Source: Massilia atriviolacea (GTDB taxonomy: Bacteria > Pseudomonadota > Gammaproteobacteria > Burkholderiales > Burkholderiaceae_D). Taken from it: DNA of 64,000 bases. Positions 1 to 7,366 of the stretch are shown in pieces. The translations under genes were made by a program, and so were the position numbers. Position 1 is the stretch's first letter. Each line of letters begins with the position of its first letter. The notes beneath the pieces are model-generated. The model worked only from the letters and a program-made list of their open reading frames with translations, did no database searches and was not told the DNA's origin. The stretch is taken from the NCBI RefSeq assembly GCF_003953935.1, contig NZ_RXLQ01000003.1, positions 1 to 64,000 of the forward strand, read 5' to 3'.

Positions 1-1
1 C

Positions 2-679
2 GAGGGCACGCCGCAAGGCGGTCCGCTGTCGCCGCTGCTGGCAAACGTCCTGCTCGATGAAGTGGACAAGGAACTGGAACGGCGCGGTCATTGCTTTGCG
101 CGCTACGCCGACGACGCGAACGTGTACGTTCGCAGCAAACGCGCTGGCGAGCGGGTGATGGCGCTGTTACGCCGGTACTATGCCAAGTTGCATCTCGTGG
201 TCAACGAAGGCAAGAGTGCGGTGGCCAGTGCATTCGGCCGCAAATTCCTCGGTTACAGCCTGTGGGTGGCAAGTGGGAAAGTGGTGAAACTGAAGGTCGC
301 GGACAAGCCGCTGGCAACATTCAAACAGCGAATCCGTGAACTGACAAGGCGCTCCTGCGGCCGCAGCATGGCTCAGACCGTCGACAAACTGCGATCTTAT
401 ATGCTTGGCTGGAAAGGGTATTTCAAGTTGGCTCAAACCCCAAAGATCTGGAAGAAACTCGACGAATGGCTTCGCCACCGGCTCAGAGCGATTCAGCTCA
501 AGCACTGGAAGCGCGGAAAATCCATGTATCGGGAATTGCTCGGGCTTGGGGCGGCGCCTTCGGTCGCAAAGCAGGTCGCGGCAAATAGCCGTTGCTGGTG
601 GCGCAATGCTGATCGACTGTTGAAAACGGTCCTCACGATTGCCTACTTCGACGCACTTGGCGTACCTCGCCTGTCCTGA
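2..679 (+). CDS. Group II intron reverse transcriptase/maturase, 3' part
   Basis: This is the C-terminal part of an intron-encoded reverse transcriptase; the 5' part lies outside the window and the frame is open from base 2. Visible motifs are the GTPQGGPLSPLLAN block of RT domain 4 right at the edge and the catalytic YADD motif about 30 residues later, followed by the GKSAVASAFGRKFLGY stretch of the thumb side. The last ~100 residues form the maturase (GIIM) domain, with LRSYMLGWKGYF, WLRHRLRAIQLKHWKR and the usual ending YFDALGVPRLS. No HNH endonuclease domain follows. It would splice the intron RNA and support retrohoming. Intron domains V and VI follow within 15 bases of the stop, so this end of the intron looks intact. 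Confidence 0.93.
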   Translation, partial: EGTPQGGPLSPLLANVLLDEVDKELERRGHCFARYADDANVYVRSKRAGERVMALLRRYYAKLHLVVNEGKSAVASAFGRKFLGYSLWVASGKVVKLKVADKPLATFKQRIRELTRRSCGRSMAQTVDKLRSYMLGWKGYFKLAQTPKIWKKLDEWLRHRLRAIQLKHWKRGKSMYRELLGLGAAPSVAKQVAANSRCWWRNADRLLKTVLTIAYFDALGVPRLS

Positions 680-690
680 CCTCAACTACT

Positions 691-766
691 CGAACCGCCC
701 GGTGCGGACCCGCATGCCGGGTGGTATGGCAGGGGTGCAGCTGATATAGCTGCCCCCTATGCCGAT
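691..766 (+). ncRNA. Group II intron domains V and VI, 3' end
   Basis: Directly after the maturase stop, accgcccgg at about 693 pairs with ccgggtggt at about 716, with an inner tgcgg/ccgca helix and a short loop: the shape and position of catalytic domain V. A second hairpin (gggtgcagc with gctgcccc, about 732-757) fits domain VI, which carries the branch-point A. The intron probably ends at about 766 with ctatgccgat, a typical 3' end. The exact boundary is inferred, not proven. Confidence 0.75.
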
Positions 767-872
767 CGCGTTTTTGTGGAAGAGGTTTATCACGGCCATG
801 CCGTTGCGCGTCGGCGCACGGCAAGGCGTGACAGCGTCCAGATCCCGGGCGGTCCTCGCTGCGGGGGCAGGT

Positions 873-1400
873 TCAGGCGGAGTAGGTCGCCCGTCCCTGC
901 GTCAGGCCGGCGAGCGGATTGGCGGTTTGTACCGGCAGGTCGAAGTGTTCGAACGGAATGTCGCTCATGAAGGTCCACCAGGCGGCCTGCACGGCGCGGG
1001 CGTCGCCGACCGGCTCTTCGGCTGGCACGCGCTCCACGTCGAACGTGCACTCGACGCTGCAGTCGCAATTGGCGGCGGCGGTCAGGCCGCGCCAGTCGGC
1101 CGGCTGCGCCATTTTGTTCAGATGCGCCGATACGCCGACCATTCTTGCACGCAGGCCCGTGCTGGCGGTCCAGTCGATGGAGCAGGTGTTCAGCCAGGCG
1201 TGGTAGACCTGGGTCGTTCCCAGCTCCTCGCGCAGGGACGCCATCTCTTGTTCGCTCAGGAAGCCGTCCTGCTTGAGTGCCCAGAAGGTGCCGGTTTCTT
1301 TCCAGTAGGCGACGGCTTTGAGCGCCTCGCTGCCGCTGCGCCGGCCCAGTGCGCGGGTGATTGCGGCTTGCAGTTCGGACTTGCTGGAATAGTCTGGCAT
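873..1400 (-). CDS. Hypothetical protein, 175 aa
   Basis: I do not recognise this family. The start is supported by a strong GGAGG six bases upstream of the ATG on the minus strand. The protein opens with a helical stretch (SKSELQAAITRALGRR), has two Cys close together in the middle (NCDCSVEC) and ends in a region rich in aromatic residues (WWTFMSDIPFEHFDLP). There is no signal peptide or membrane segment. It lies between the intron end and the immunity-type genes and is transcribed towards the intron. It could belong to the same accessory block, but nothing in the sequence assigns a function. Confidence 0.7.
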   Translation of the reverse strand: MPDYSSKSELQAAITRALGRRSGSEALKAVAYWKETGTFWALKQDGFLSEQEMASLREELGTTQVYHAWLNTCSIDWTASTGLRARMVGVSAHLNKMAQPADWRGLTAAANCDCSVECTFDVERVPAEEPVGDARAVQAAWWTFMSDIPFEHFDLPVQTANPLAGLTQGRATYSA

Positions 1401-1579
1401 TACTTCCTCCGTATCGACGTTATCTTGCTTGGTTGCTGCTGTCGTCAGGGTGATCGTGAATGCCGGGGATCGGATCGTGCCGAAGGGGGCTCACGGTTAA
1501 ACGCATGCAGGTATATGATCTATATCAAGTTTCGTGCCAGGGCCAGAGGACACCGATTTACGTGTTTTAACGGGCAACG

Positions 1580-1638
1580 ATGTAAATACTCGGGTGCGAC
1601 CGTGTCAAAAAAAGGGTTTTACACGCATGCATTTACAT
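1580..1638. repeat. Nested inverted repeat upstream of the immunity-type genes
   Basis: An outer repeat atgtaaat (1580-1587) pairs with atttacat (1631-1638). Inside it a second repeat cgtgt-c-aaaa (1601-1610) pairs with tttt-acacg (1617-1625). The whole could fold as a long hairpin or form paired operator half-sites. It lies 57 bp upstream of the next ATG, in a 294 bp gap (1401-1694) that holds no gene I can support. Its role as operator or attenuator is unknown. Confidence 0.45.
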
Positions 1639-1694
1639 GTCAGTGGCAATATGCGGGACGCCTGGAATCGGTTTTTTGGGAATGAAAGGAAACA

Positions 1695-2153
1695 ATGACC
1701 GGCAATACTCGCGTGCCTACAGGCGCGCAACCAGTCGCCAATGGCACATTAGTGGACGAACGTAGGTGTCGCGCATGTTCCCAAATCGCCTCCGTTACGC
1801 TCGGCTATGGCGATGTTTACGGTACGTTGCGAAGTTGGGAATCGTTTTATTGCCGCCATTGCGGCATGAGGTGGGAGTCCGACGATATCGGATTCCTTCA
1901 GGCGGAGCCGCGTGCCCGCATGCTCGCAGCGTACGGAGAGTGGATGGTCCGGATAGGGCGTGCGCAGTCGGCTTTCAATGCCGTCAAGGTATTGCGCACC
2001 GCCCTCGATCTCGATCTGATTGCGGCGTACGCCCTGCTCAAGCATGAATCTGGAATCGTATTCACCGGAACGATACAGGAATGCGAGTGGCTCAAGCGAT
2101 TGCTGGAAAAGGCAGGTGAAAGCCCGGCGATGAGCGCGAGCACTATGACCTGA
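1695..2153 (+). CDS. Zinc-ribbon protein with an L7/L12-like C-terminal domain
   Basis: A 152-residue cytosolic protein. Residues about 24-57 hold CRAC and CRHC, two CxxC pairs suited to one zinc ion. The C-terminal ~50 residues (KVLRTALDLDLIAAYALLKH ... LKRLLEKAGE) match the helix-strand pattern and spacing of the ribosomal protein L7/L12 C-terminal domain (KVVRE..GLGLKEAKDLV ... KKLEEAG). This fold is reused in small bacterial proteins of unknown role. The start has AAAGGA seven bases upstream. Its 3' end overlaps the open frame leading into the SUKH-3 gene. Function unknown; given the neighbours, a role as immunity protein or accessory factor is an inference. Confidence 0.72.
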   Translation: MTGNTRVPTGAQPVANGTLVDERRCRACSQIASVTLGYGDVYGTLRSWESFYCRHCGMRWESDDIGFLQAEPRARMLAAYGEWMVRIGRAQSAFNAVKVLRTALDLDLIAAYALLKHESGIVFTGTIQECEWLKRLLEKAGESPAMSASTMT

Positions 2154-2209
2154 AGCGGGCAGCAATCAACGGTAAGCAGAAGAAATTTGAAAAAACCAGC
2201 TACGTTTTT

Positions 2210-2560
2210 TTGAGAAAAATGGGATGGAGCGAACAGCGCGAGGTCGATCCGGCGCCTTTTCTTGCATCGCTTGCCGCGGATGGCTACGTGCGCTTCCCGC
2301 AGGCGAAGCGATTTTTCCAGCGCTTCGGCGGACTCGCTGGCGACATGCCCGCGTATCGGGTCGCGGGCGCGTTGGACCGCATCGATTTTGATCCGGCCCG
2401 CACGATCGCCTGTACGTGCCGCGAGACGGTCAGATCGTACGAGGCGCGCGTGCAGGAAACACTGGTCGTTATCGGGATGGCGTACAACGGCCACATGGTT
2501 CTTCTGTTATCCGAGTCCGGCCGCGTCTATGGCGGCTACGACACCTCATTCGGCGCCTGA
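2210..2560 (+). CDS. SUKH-3 family immunity protein, start uncertain
   Basis: The protein matches the SUKH-3 immunity family: GWSEQREVDPAPFLASL near the start, RFFQRFGGLAG in the middle, IDFDPARTI, then the conserved ending HMVLLLSESGRVYGGYD. SUKH proteins neutralise toxins of contact-dependent or T6SS competition systems. Family members begin about ten residues before GWS, with a helix like the one read here from KFEKTSYVFLRKM. That helix lies in the same open frame but upstream of any ATG: the in-frame choices are ATG 2219, TTG 2210 or rarer codons back to 2120, none with a good ribosome binding site. The gene may use a rare start or may have lost its own. No toxin gene lies beside it. Confidence 0.75.
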   Translation: MRKMGWSEQREVDPAPFLASLAADGYVRFPQAKRFFQRFGGLAGDMPAYRVAGALDRIDFDPARTIACTCRETVRSYEARVQETLVVIGMAYNGHMVLLLSESGRVYGGYDTSFGA

Positions 2561-2736
2561 TTGCTCAGCATGAAGCGCTGGTGTCTAAGCTCAACTTGAT
2601 CGAGGCATTCCGCGACAGAGTATTTGATTAGGCGGTGTTCGACCGCAGTAGGGAGTACGCCCCATGACTTCCCGCCGTTGGAGGGGCTACAAGCCGTTCC
2701 ACTCGGTCTTTCCCTCTTTTTAACCAGGACGACAAC

Positions 2737-3090
2737 ATGGATTTTGCGATCACGCTTGAAAACAGGCTCTTTCCGGTTCAGGCCTTTTTCAATGCAATGC
2801 CGGCGAGGTCGTTCCTTGAAGCGCTGAAAAACGTTGCTAAAGGAATTGGCGCTGGATTTAACGATGCCGTATGTGAATTTCCTGATGAGCTTGATGAGGA
2901 TGAAGAAAAATTCACTGGTGTGAAGTTTTACATTTTTAACGAAGAATTAATCGTGTCCAATGCAGACTTCGTGATGCATCTGAAGGATGTTTGTCGTCTC
3001 TATACGCAAACCAATCCAGACGACAGTGCACGGGTGAAGCAGGCGCTTGACGATGTGATCTCCAAACTCGACGTCAAGCAGCGCGCGTAA
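2737..3090 (+). CDS. CdiI-family ribonuclease-toxin immunity protein
   Basis: A 117-residue acidic cytosolic protein. The block CEFPDELDEDEEKFTGVKFYIF followed by EELIVSNADFVMHLKDVCRLY and a closing helix is the pattern of the family annotated as ribonuclease toxin immunity protein CdiI. Such proteins bind and block the C-terminal nuclease of a CdiA-type toxin. The ATG has AGGA ten bases upstream. It stands alone 176 bp after the SUKH-3 gene, and no CdiA or Rhs toxin is visible in the window, so it is an orphan immunity gene. Family assignment rests on motif recall. Confidence 0.72.
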   Translation: MDFAITLENRLFPVQAFFNAMPARSFLEALKNVAKGIGAGFNDAVCEFPDELDEDEEKFTGVKFYIFNEELIVSNADFVMHLKDVCRLYTQTNPDDSARVKQALDDVISKLDVKQRA

Positions 3091-3305
3091 TCCGGCGGAT
3101 GGTCTGCGCGTCGGCGAGGCATGGTCGGTTCCTGACGGCACGCGCACCGGCGCGTTACGTGTAGTAATCTGTAGTAATAGCAATCCGTCCGAAAGCGCTT
3201 GCGATATCCCCGCGCAAGTCCCATGCAATACAACAGCGCACGCCCGACGCCCTGCCTTTCTCCTGCAAAATGGTACAGTGTCTGTAAAGACGGAGGAGAG
3301 CGCCC

Positions 3306-3986
3306 ATGCAAAAAATCCACGCGATGATCTTCGATCTGTACGGCACCTTGTACGATGTCCACTCGGTGTCCCAGGCTTGCGAGCAAGCCTACCCCGGCCA
3401 CGGCGACGCTATCGCCATCTTGTGGCGACAGAAGCAGCTCGATTACACCTGGCTGCGCAGCCTGATGGAGCGTTACGCCGATTTCGAGACGGTCACCGAA
3501 GACGCCTTGCGCTTCACCTGCATCAAGCTGGGCCTGCCGCTGCTGGCCGGCACCGTGCGCCAGCTCAGCGACCAGTACCTGCACCTCGATCCCCATCCCG
3601 AAACGCCGGCCACCCTGCGCCGCCTGCGCGACGCCGGCGTGCCGATGATCATCGCGTCGAACGGGTCGCGAAACACCATCAACCAGGTGGTGTCGAACTC
3701 GGGCCTGAAATGGGCCTTCGACCAGTTCGTCAGCGTCGACGATGTCGAGGTATTCAAGCCGCACCGCAAGATTTACCTGCTGGCCGAACAGCGCGTCGGC
3801 TATCCGCGCGAAAACATCCTCTACGTCTCGGCCAACGGCTGGGACGCGAGTGCGGCCAGTTTATTCGGCTTTCCGGTATGCTGGGTCAATCGCGATGGCG
3901 GCCCGCTCGAAGAGCTCGGCGCCACGCCCGCCATCATCGTGCCCGACCTGGCCGCGATGGCCGACTGGTTGCTCGAACTGCGCTGA
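3306..3986 (+). CDS. HAD-superfamily hydrolase, haloacid dehalogenase type II
   Basis: A 226-residue HAD hydrolase of the L-2-haloacid dehalogenase type. Motif I is FDLYGTLYD (nucleophile Asp10), motif II is ASNGS, the motif III Lys lies in EVFKPHRKIY and motif IV is VSANGWDASAA. The Asn-Gly-Trp-Asp of the last motif is typical of true 2-haloacid dehalogenases, although many relatives act on phosphate esters. The start has a strong GGAGGAG upstream. The last 150 bases plus the stop region recur identically 16.9 kb downstream, beyond the T6SS island, so this gene marks the island's left edge. Confidence 0.9.
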   Translation: MQKIHAMIFDLYGTLYDVHSVSQACEQAYPGHGDAIAILWRQKQLDYTWLRSLMERYADFETVTEDALRFTCIKLGLPLLAGTVRQLSDQYLHLDPHPETPATLRRLRDAGVPMIIASNGSRNTINQVVSNSGLKWAFDQFVSVDDVEVFKPHRKIYLLAEQRVGYPRENILYVSANGWDASAASLFGFPVCWVNRDGGPLEELGATPAIIVPDLAAMADWLLELR

Positions 3987-3992
3987 GACGCG
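3836..3992 (+). repeat. 157 bp direct repeat, left copy (HAD 3' end)
   Basis: From cggctgggacgcg to tgagacgcg this stretch is identical, base for base by eye, to 20723-20879. It covers the last 50 codons of the HAD gene, the stop and six more bases, after which the two flanks diverge at once. Together the copies bracket the T6SS island. The right copy belongs to a broken HAD gene. Confidence 0.95.
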
Positions 3993-4202
3993 TCGCGACC
4001 GGATCCCTGAGCGACGGCGGCGAAAATTGCGTTCCCGTCTCCGTGACGGCGGTTGGAGGGCAGCCTGGGAGGGCACAAGCGCATGCTCATGCTCATGCTG
4101 CGCACGGGATTTGATTTCTAACGCGCTGCGATGGTTTGCCGGCAGCGGCGCCGCAGTAGTGGGACGCATCGTTCGGCGCGCGTGGCAGCTTCCCAATGCT
4201 GG

Positions 4203-6833
4203 TCACTGCTCGCTATCCCCCATTTCCTGCCGACTGACCAGGTAATCGGGAAGTGTCTCGAACGACGTGGATTGGCCGCCACCGGGTGCGAACGGTTCCA
4301 GGCCACCTTTGACCGAGAAAACGCCGGGGCAGGCAAACGTGATATTGCCACCGTCGAGGGTCACTGATGCCGCTCCTGCTTGCACAATGATCGTCTGCTG
4401 CGCCGTGATATCGATGCTGCCGTTGACGGATATCACCGTTATCGATTTGTCCGCCAGGATGTCCAGTTGATCGGTATGCGATTGCAGCGAGACCGGGCCA
4501 TTGCCGGCAAAAATCTGGATACCGCCCGCCTGGGTAAACATGGTTGCAGCCTTGCCGGACACCGACGACACCGTGTCGCCTGCGCTCATGTGCATATCAG
4601 TTTGCGTCGTCCAGTGCAAATGCTCACCGGCGTAGAGCAAGGTGGATGCCGGCGTGGCCCAGTTAACGCTGGCCGCCGCCTCCATCAACACGACAGGTTT
4701 GCCGAAACGCTCCACCGCTTGTGCGCTGTCCAGAGGTCGCGCGCCGTTCTGGGCCTTAAGTGCTGTCTGGCCGTTTAGCGGACCGGCGAATCTTCCCTTG
4801 GCTCGCGGGTCGATCTGGTCGATGAAGTCGGCTTGCGCGCTGGCCGCGTCCTTGCTCACCAGGGCATTCTGTCCGCTCGCCGATTTCGTGATGGCGCGGC
4901 TGTTTGCCTCGGCCTGCCTGAGCATTTCCAACGACTCGCCCGCGTCGAGCTGAGTCGATGTAACTCCGCTTCCCTTGCTGGCGCGCGCGCTGGTTGACAA
5001 CAGTACACCGTTGGCGCCGCGCACCATGGCCCAGGCATCGGTACGCAGTTCGAAACCGCTGCCGCGATACTTGCCGCGTTGGGCGGAGGAATACGGCTGC
5101 GCGATCAGGTAGCCGAGATTAAGCTCGGTCGCGGCGCTGCTGGTAGACAGGCGCGTGCGTACCTGGCCGGGAGTGTCATCCAGCTGCCATTGGTTGAAGG
5201 TGGCGGCGCCGTCGAAATTATGGCTATGAATACCGGAAAGCACCCCGGCATGATTGACGCCGGAATCGCTGCCGGCCGAAAACGGCGGCAGGTCGGCGCC
5301 TGTATACAGTTGCGCCACCACGATCGGCCGGTCCATGTCGCCTTCGATGAAGTCGACCAGCACTTCCGTGCCGATGCGCGGAGTGAATTGCGATCCCCAA
5401 TTCGGCCCGGCCACAGCCTCGGCCACGCGTACCCAGGTGCCCGAGGCTTGGTTGCCCGGTGCATTGCCGACGGGATCGGTGTTGTGACCCATGCCGCCAG
5501 CCATTGCCGCCTGGCCACGCTGCCAGGCGAACTGAATTTTCACATGATGATCCCGTTCGGTTGTGGAGATGGCATCGTCGACGCCGACCACGATGGCTGA
5601 TTGCGGTCCCAACGCCGTGCTGGCATGCGGCGCCGCAGTGGCGCGCGGGACGACCGCCACTGCGGCGCGCACGCAGCCGAAACTGTTGCGGTAAGTGCCT
5701 GCTGGTACGGCATCACGGTTGACCTTGACGATGCCAGTCAGATAGTTGTTGCGCGCCTTGTGCTCGACCCACAATACGGTAAACGCGTTGGCGCCATTGC
5801 TATAGCGCTCATGCTGCGTCAAATCAAAGGCGTGGCCGGCCGCCAGGCGCCGTACCGCGCCTTCCCCTTCGAATACTTTGTTGTCCAGTTCCAGTGCCTG
5901 GAGCATCAACCGGCTGTGCGGATCGGCCACACCGCTAGCGCTGGCGATCCGCTCGCCACTGCCATCATAAACAGGCATCGAAGGCAGCGCGCCCGTGTGC
6001 AGCGATGACAGGTTTTCGGCGGCAGGGGCCAGCACGCGCGCCGGATCCCAGCTGCTGATGCTGACCGCATTGGGTCGTATTTGGCGGCGTGCGCGAAAAG
6101 CGTCGATCGCGTCGTCGTTGTCGGTGGCGCGCACGCCATGAAAGCGCAACTCACTGCCGCCGGGAATGGCGGGTGACTTGGCATGGCTGTCGAAGATGAC
6201 GATCCGGTGCCTGGCCTGGCCGTCCTTGCTGTTGTCGTCGACCTGGTCGTGCTCGAAGCGCCAGTTAAGGCCTTCGGAAGCGAGTATGCGTTTAAAAAAG
6301 TCGAAATCACTCTCGCGGTATTGCGTGCAGATGGCGCGCGGCGCCAGTTCCTGCGTGACGTCGAACTCGAAGCGTACCTGCGGATAATCGTCCAGTAGCT
6401 CGGTGACGATGTCCCGCACGTTCTTGTCCTGGAAAATATAGCTGTCGCGGCGCAGACGCAGCAGCGCCATGGCCGGGGCGAGGTGCAGCCGGTAGCGCGC
6501 CACGCCGCCGTCGGCGCCCAGCCAGGCCGCCTCGGTGCAGATGCCGTGCCAGGCGCGCCGGCTCGCGTCGGGCTGCAGCAAGGTGATGGTCAGTTCCTCC
6601 CCGATGAACATCGACAGTTCCAGGTCGGTCGAGACGCTGAGCGCATCGACATCGAAGGAAAACAGCTCGTTGACCGCTTCTCGTCCGCAGATCTGTTCGG
6701 CCATCAAGGATTGTGGCAGCCCGCTGTCCTGCGCACTGGCGAGTGTGATGAGCCTTGCATGTTGGCTGAGGCCGGTGCCGAACAGGCCAAGGGAGGCGGT
6801 GGGGTCCAGGGAATTCATCGAGGCATTTTTCAT
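4203..6833 (-). CDS. vgrG: T6SS spike protein VgrG (second in the minus-strand operon)
   Basis: An 876-residue VgrG, the trimeric tip of the T6SS puncturing device. It has the gp27-like N-terminal half (LITLASAQDSGLPQSLMAEQ, CTQYRESDFDFFKRILASEGL), then the gp5-like OB-fold with the hallmark GTEVLVDFIEGDMDRPIVV. The DUF2345 beta-helix region follows (GGGQST near the C terminus). Its ATG overlaps the stop of the gene before it in ATGA, so it is translationally coupled to the candidate immunity genes. No effector follows on this strand; the next gene is the island-border HAD. It may load the upstream effector or have lost its own cargo. Confidence 0.93.
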   Translation of the reverse strand: MKNASMNSLDPTASLGLFGTGLSQHARLITLASAQDSGLPQSLMAEQICGREAVNELFSFDVDALSVSTDLELSMFIGEELTITLLQPDASRRAWHGICTEAAWLGADGGVARYRLHLAPAMALLRLRRDSYIFQDKNVRDIVTELLDDYPQVRFEFDVTQELAPRAICTQYRESDFDFFKRILASEGLNWRFEHDQVDDNSKDGQARHRIVIFDSHAKSPAIPGGSELRFHGVRATDNDDAIDAFRARRQIRPNAVSISSWDPARVLAPAAENLSSLHTGALPSMPVYDGSGERIASASGVADPHSRLMLQALELDNKVFEGEGAVRRLAAGHAFDLTQHERYSNGANAFTVLWVEHKARNNYLTGIVKVNRDAVPAGTYRNSFGCVRAAVAVVPRATAAPHASTALGPQSAIVVGVDDAISTTERDHHVKIQFAWQRGQAAMAGGMGHNTDPVGNAPGNQASGTWVRVAEAVAGPNWGSQFTPRIGTEVLVDFIEGDMDRPIVVAQLYTGADLPPFSAGSDSGVNHAGVLSGIHSHNFDGAATFNQWQLDDTPGQVRTRLSTSSAATELNLGYLIAQPYSSAQRGKYRGSGFELRTDAWAMVRGANGVLLSTSARASKGSGVTSTQLDAGESLEMLRQAEANSRAITKSASGQNALVSKDAASAQADFIDQIDPRAKGRFAGPLNGQTALKAQNGARPLDSAQAVERFGKPVVLMEAAASVNWATPASTLLYAGEHLHWTTQTDMHMSAGDTVSSVSGKAATMFTQAGGIQIFAGNGPVSLQSHTDQLDILADKSITVISVNGSIDITAQQTIIVQAGAASVTLDGGNITFACPGVFSVKGGLEPFAPGGGQSTSFETLPDYLVSRQEMGDSEQ

Positions 6834-7366
6834 TTGTAGAGGCTGGTTTCTTGATCGAGCGCGTCGTTCACGTCACAGTAACTGCCTTTGGTATCGCCGG
6901 TTTTCAACGATTTGAAGTAGAGTCCCGGGGTGCCCGGTGCAAACTCGGTACTCTTTTCCAGCTCAAACACCGTGACCTTGGCACGCTTCTTGTCCGACCA
7001 TGCGCCTTTGCGTTGCGCATGCACCACCCGCACAGTCGCGCCACGGCGGAAGATGCGCACCGTCGAGATGGCACAGTCCGCTCCACTCTGCAAGGTCAGG
7101 ACCGGCTGGTAGTCATACCCGATTTCAAACGGCACGCTCTGGCCCGGACCGTTGCTGTTCGAAATGAAAAAACCGATGATCTCAATGTCATGCGCGTTAT
7201 TCCTGTCGATCACGGTGTTCAACATATTAAGTCGGACTCCCATGGCATCGATCGGCGTCACATCCTTGCCGGGTTTGACGATGTGAAGCTGGGCCAGTGC
7301 CGGCAAAGCGAGGGATAGCGACAAGCCGCAGGCAATTGCTCTGGCCAACAGGTGTGTCGTTTTCAT
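6830..7366 (-). CDS. Secreted hypothetical protein, candidate immunity protein
   Basis: A 178-residue protein with a clear Sec signal peptide (LLARAIACGLSLSLALPALAQ), so it acts in the periplasm. The mature part has one Cys pair candidate (DCAIS and SYCDVN) and a beta-rich look; I do not recognise the family. It overlaps the preceding gene by four bases and the following vgrG by four bases (ATGA at both ends), so all three are translated as one unit. A periplasmic protein coded just after a peptidoglycan-targeting T6SS effector is the usual setting for self-protection, so immunity is the best inference, not a proven role. Confidence 0.75.
   Translation of the reverse strand: MKTTHLLARAIACGLSLSLALPALAQLHIVKPGKDVTPIDAMGVRLNMLNTVIDRNNAHDIEIIGFFISNSNGPGQSVPFEIGYDYQPVLTLQSGADCAISTVRIFRRGATVRVVHAQRKGAWSDKKRAKVTVFELEKSTEFAPGTPGLYFKSLKTGDTKGSYCDVNDALDQETSLYK

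Noticed and set aside
4118-4367. Short plus- and minus-strand frames across the end of the second vgrG
   Set aside because: They are shadows of vgrG and the short gap to the HAD gene; none has a ribosome binding site or a protein-like composition.
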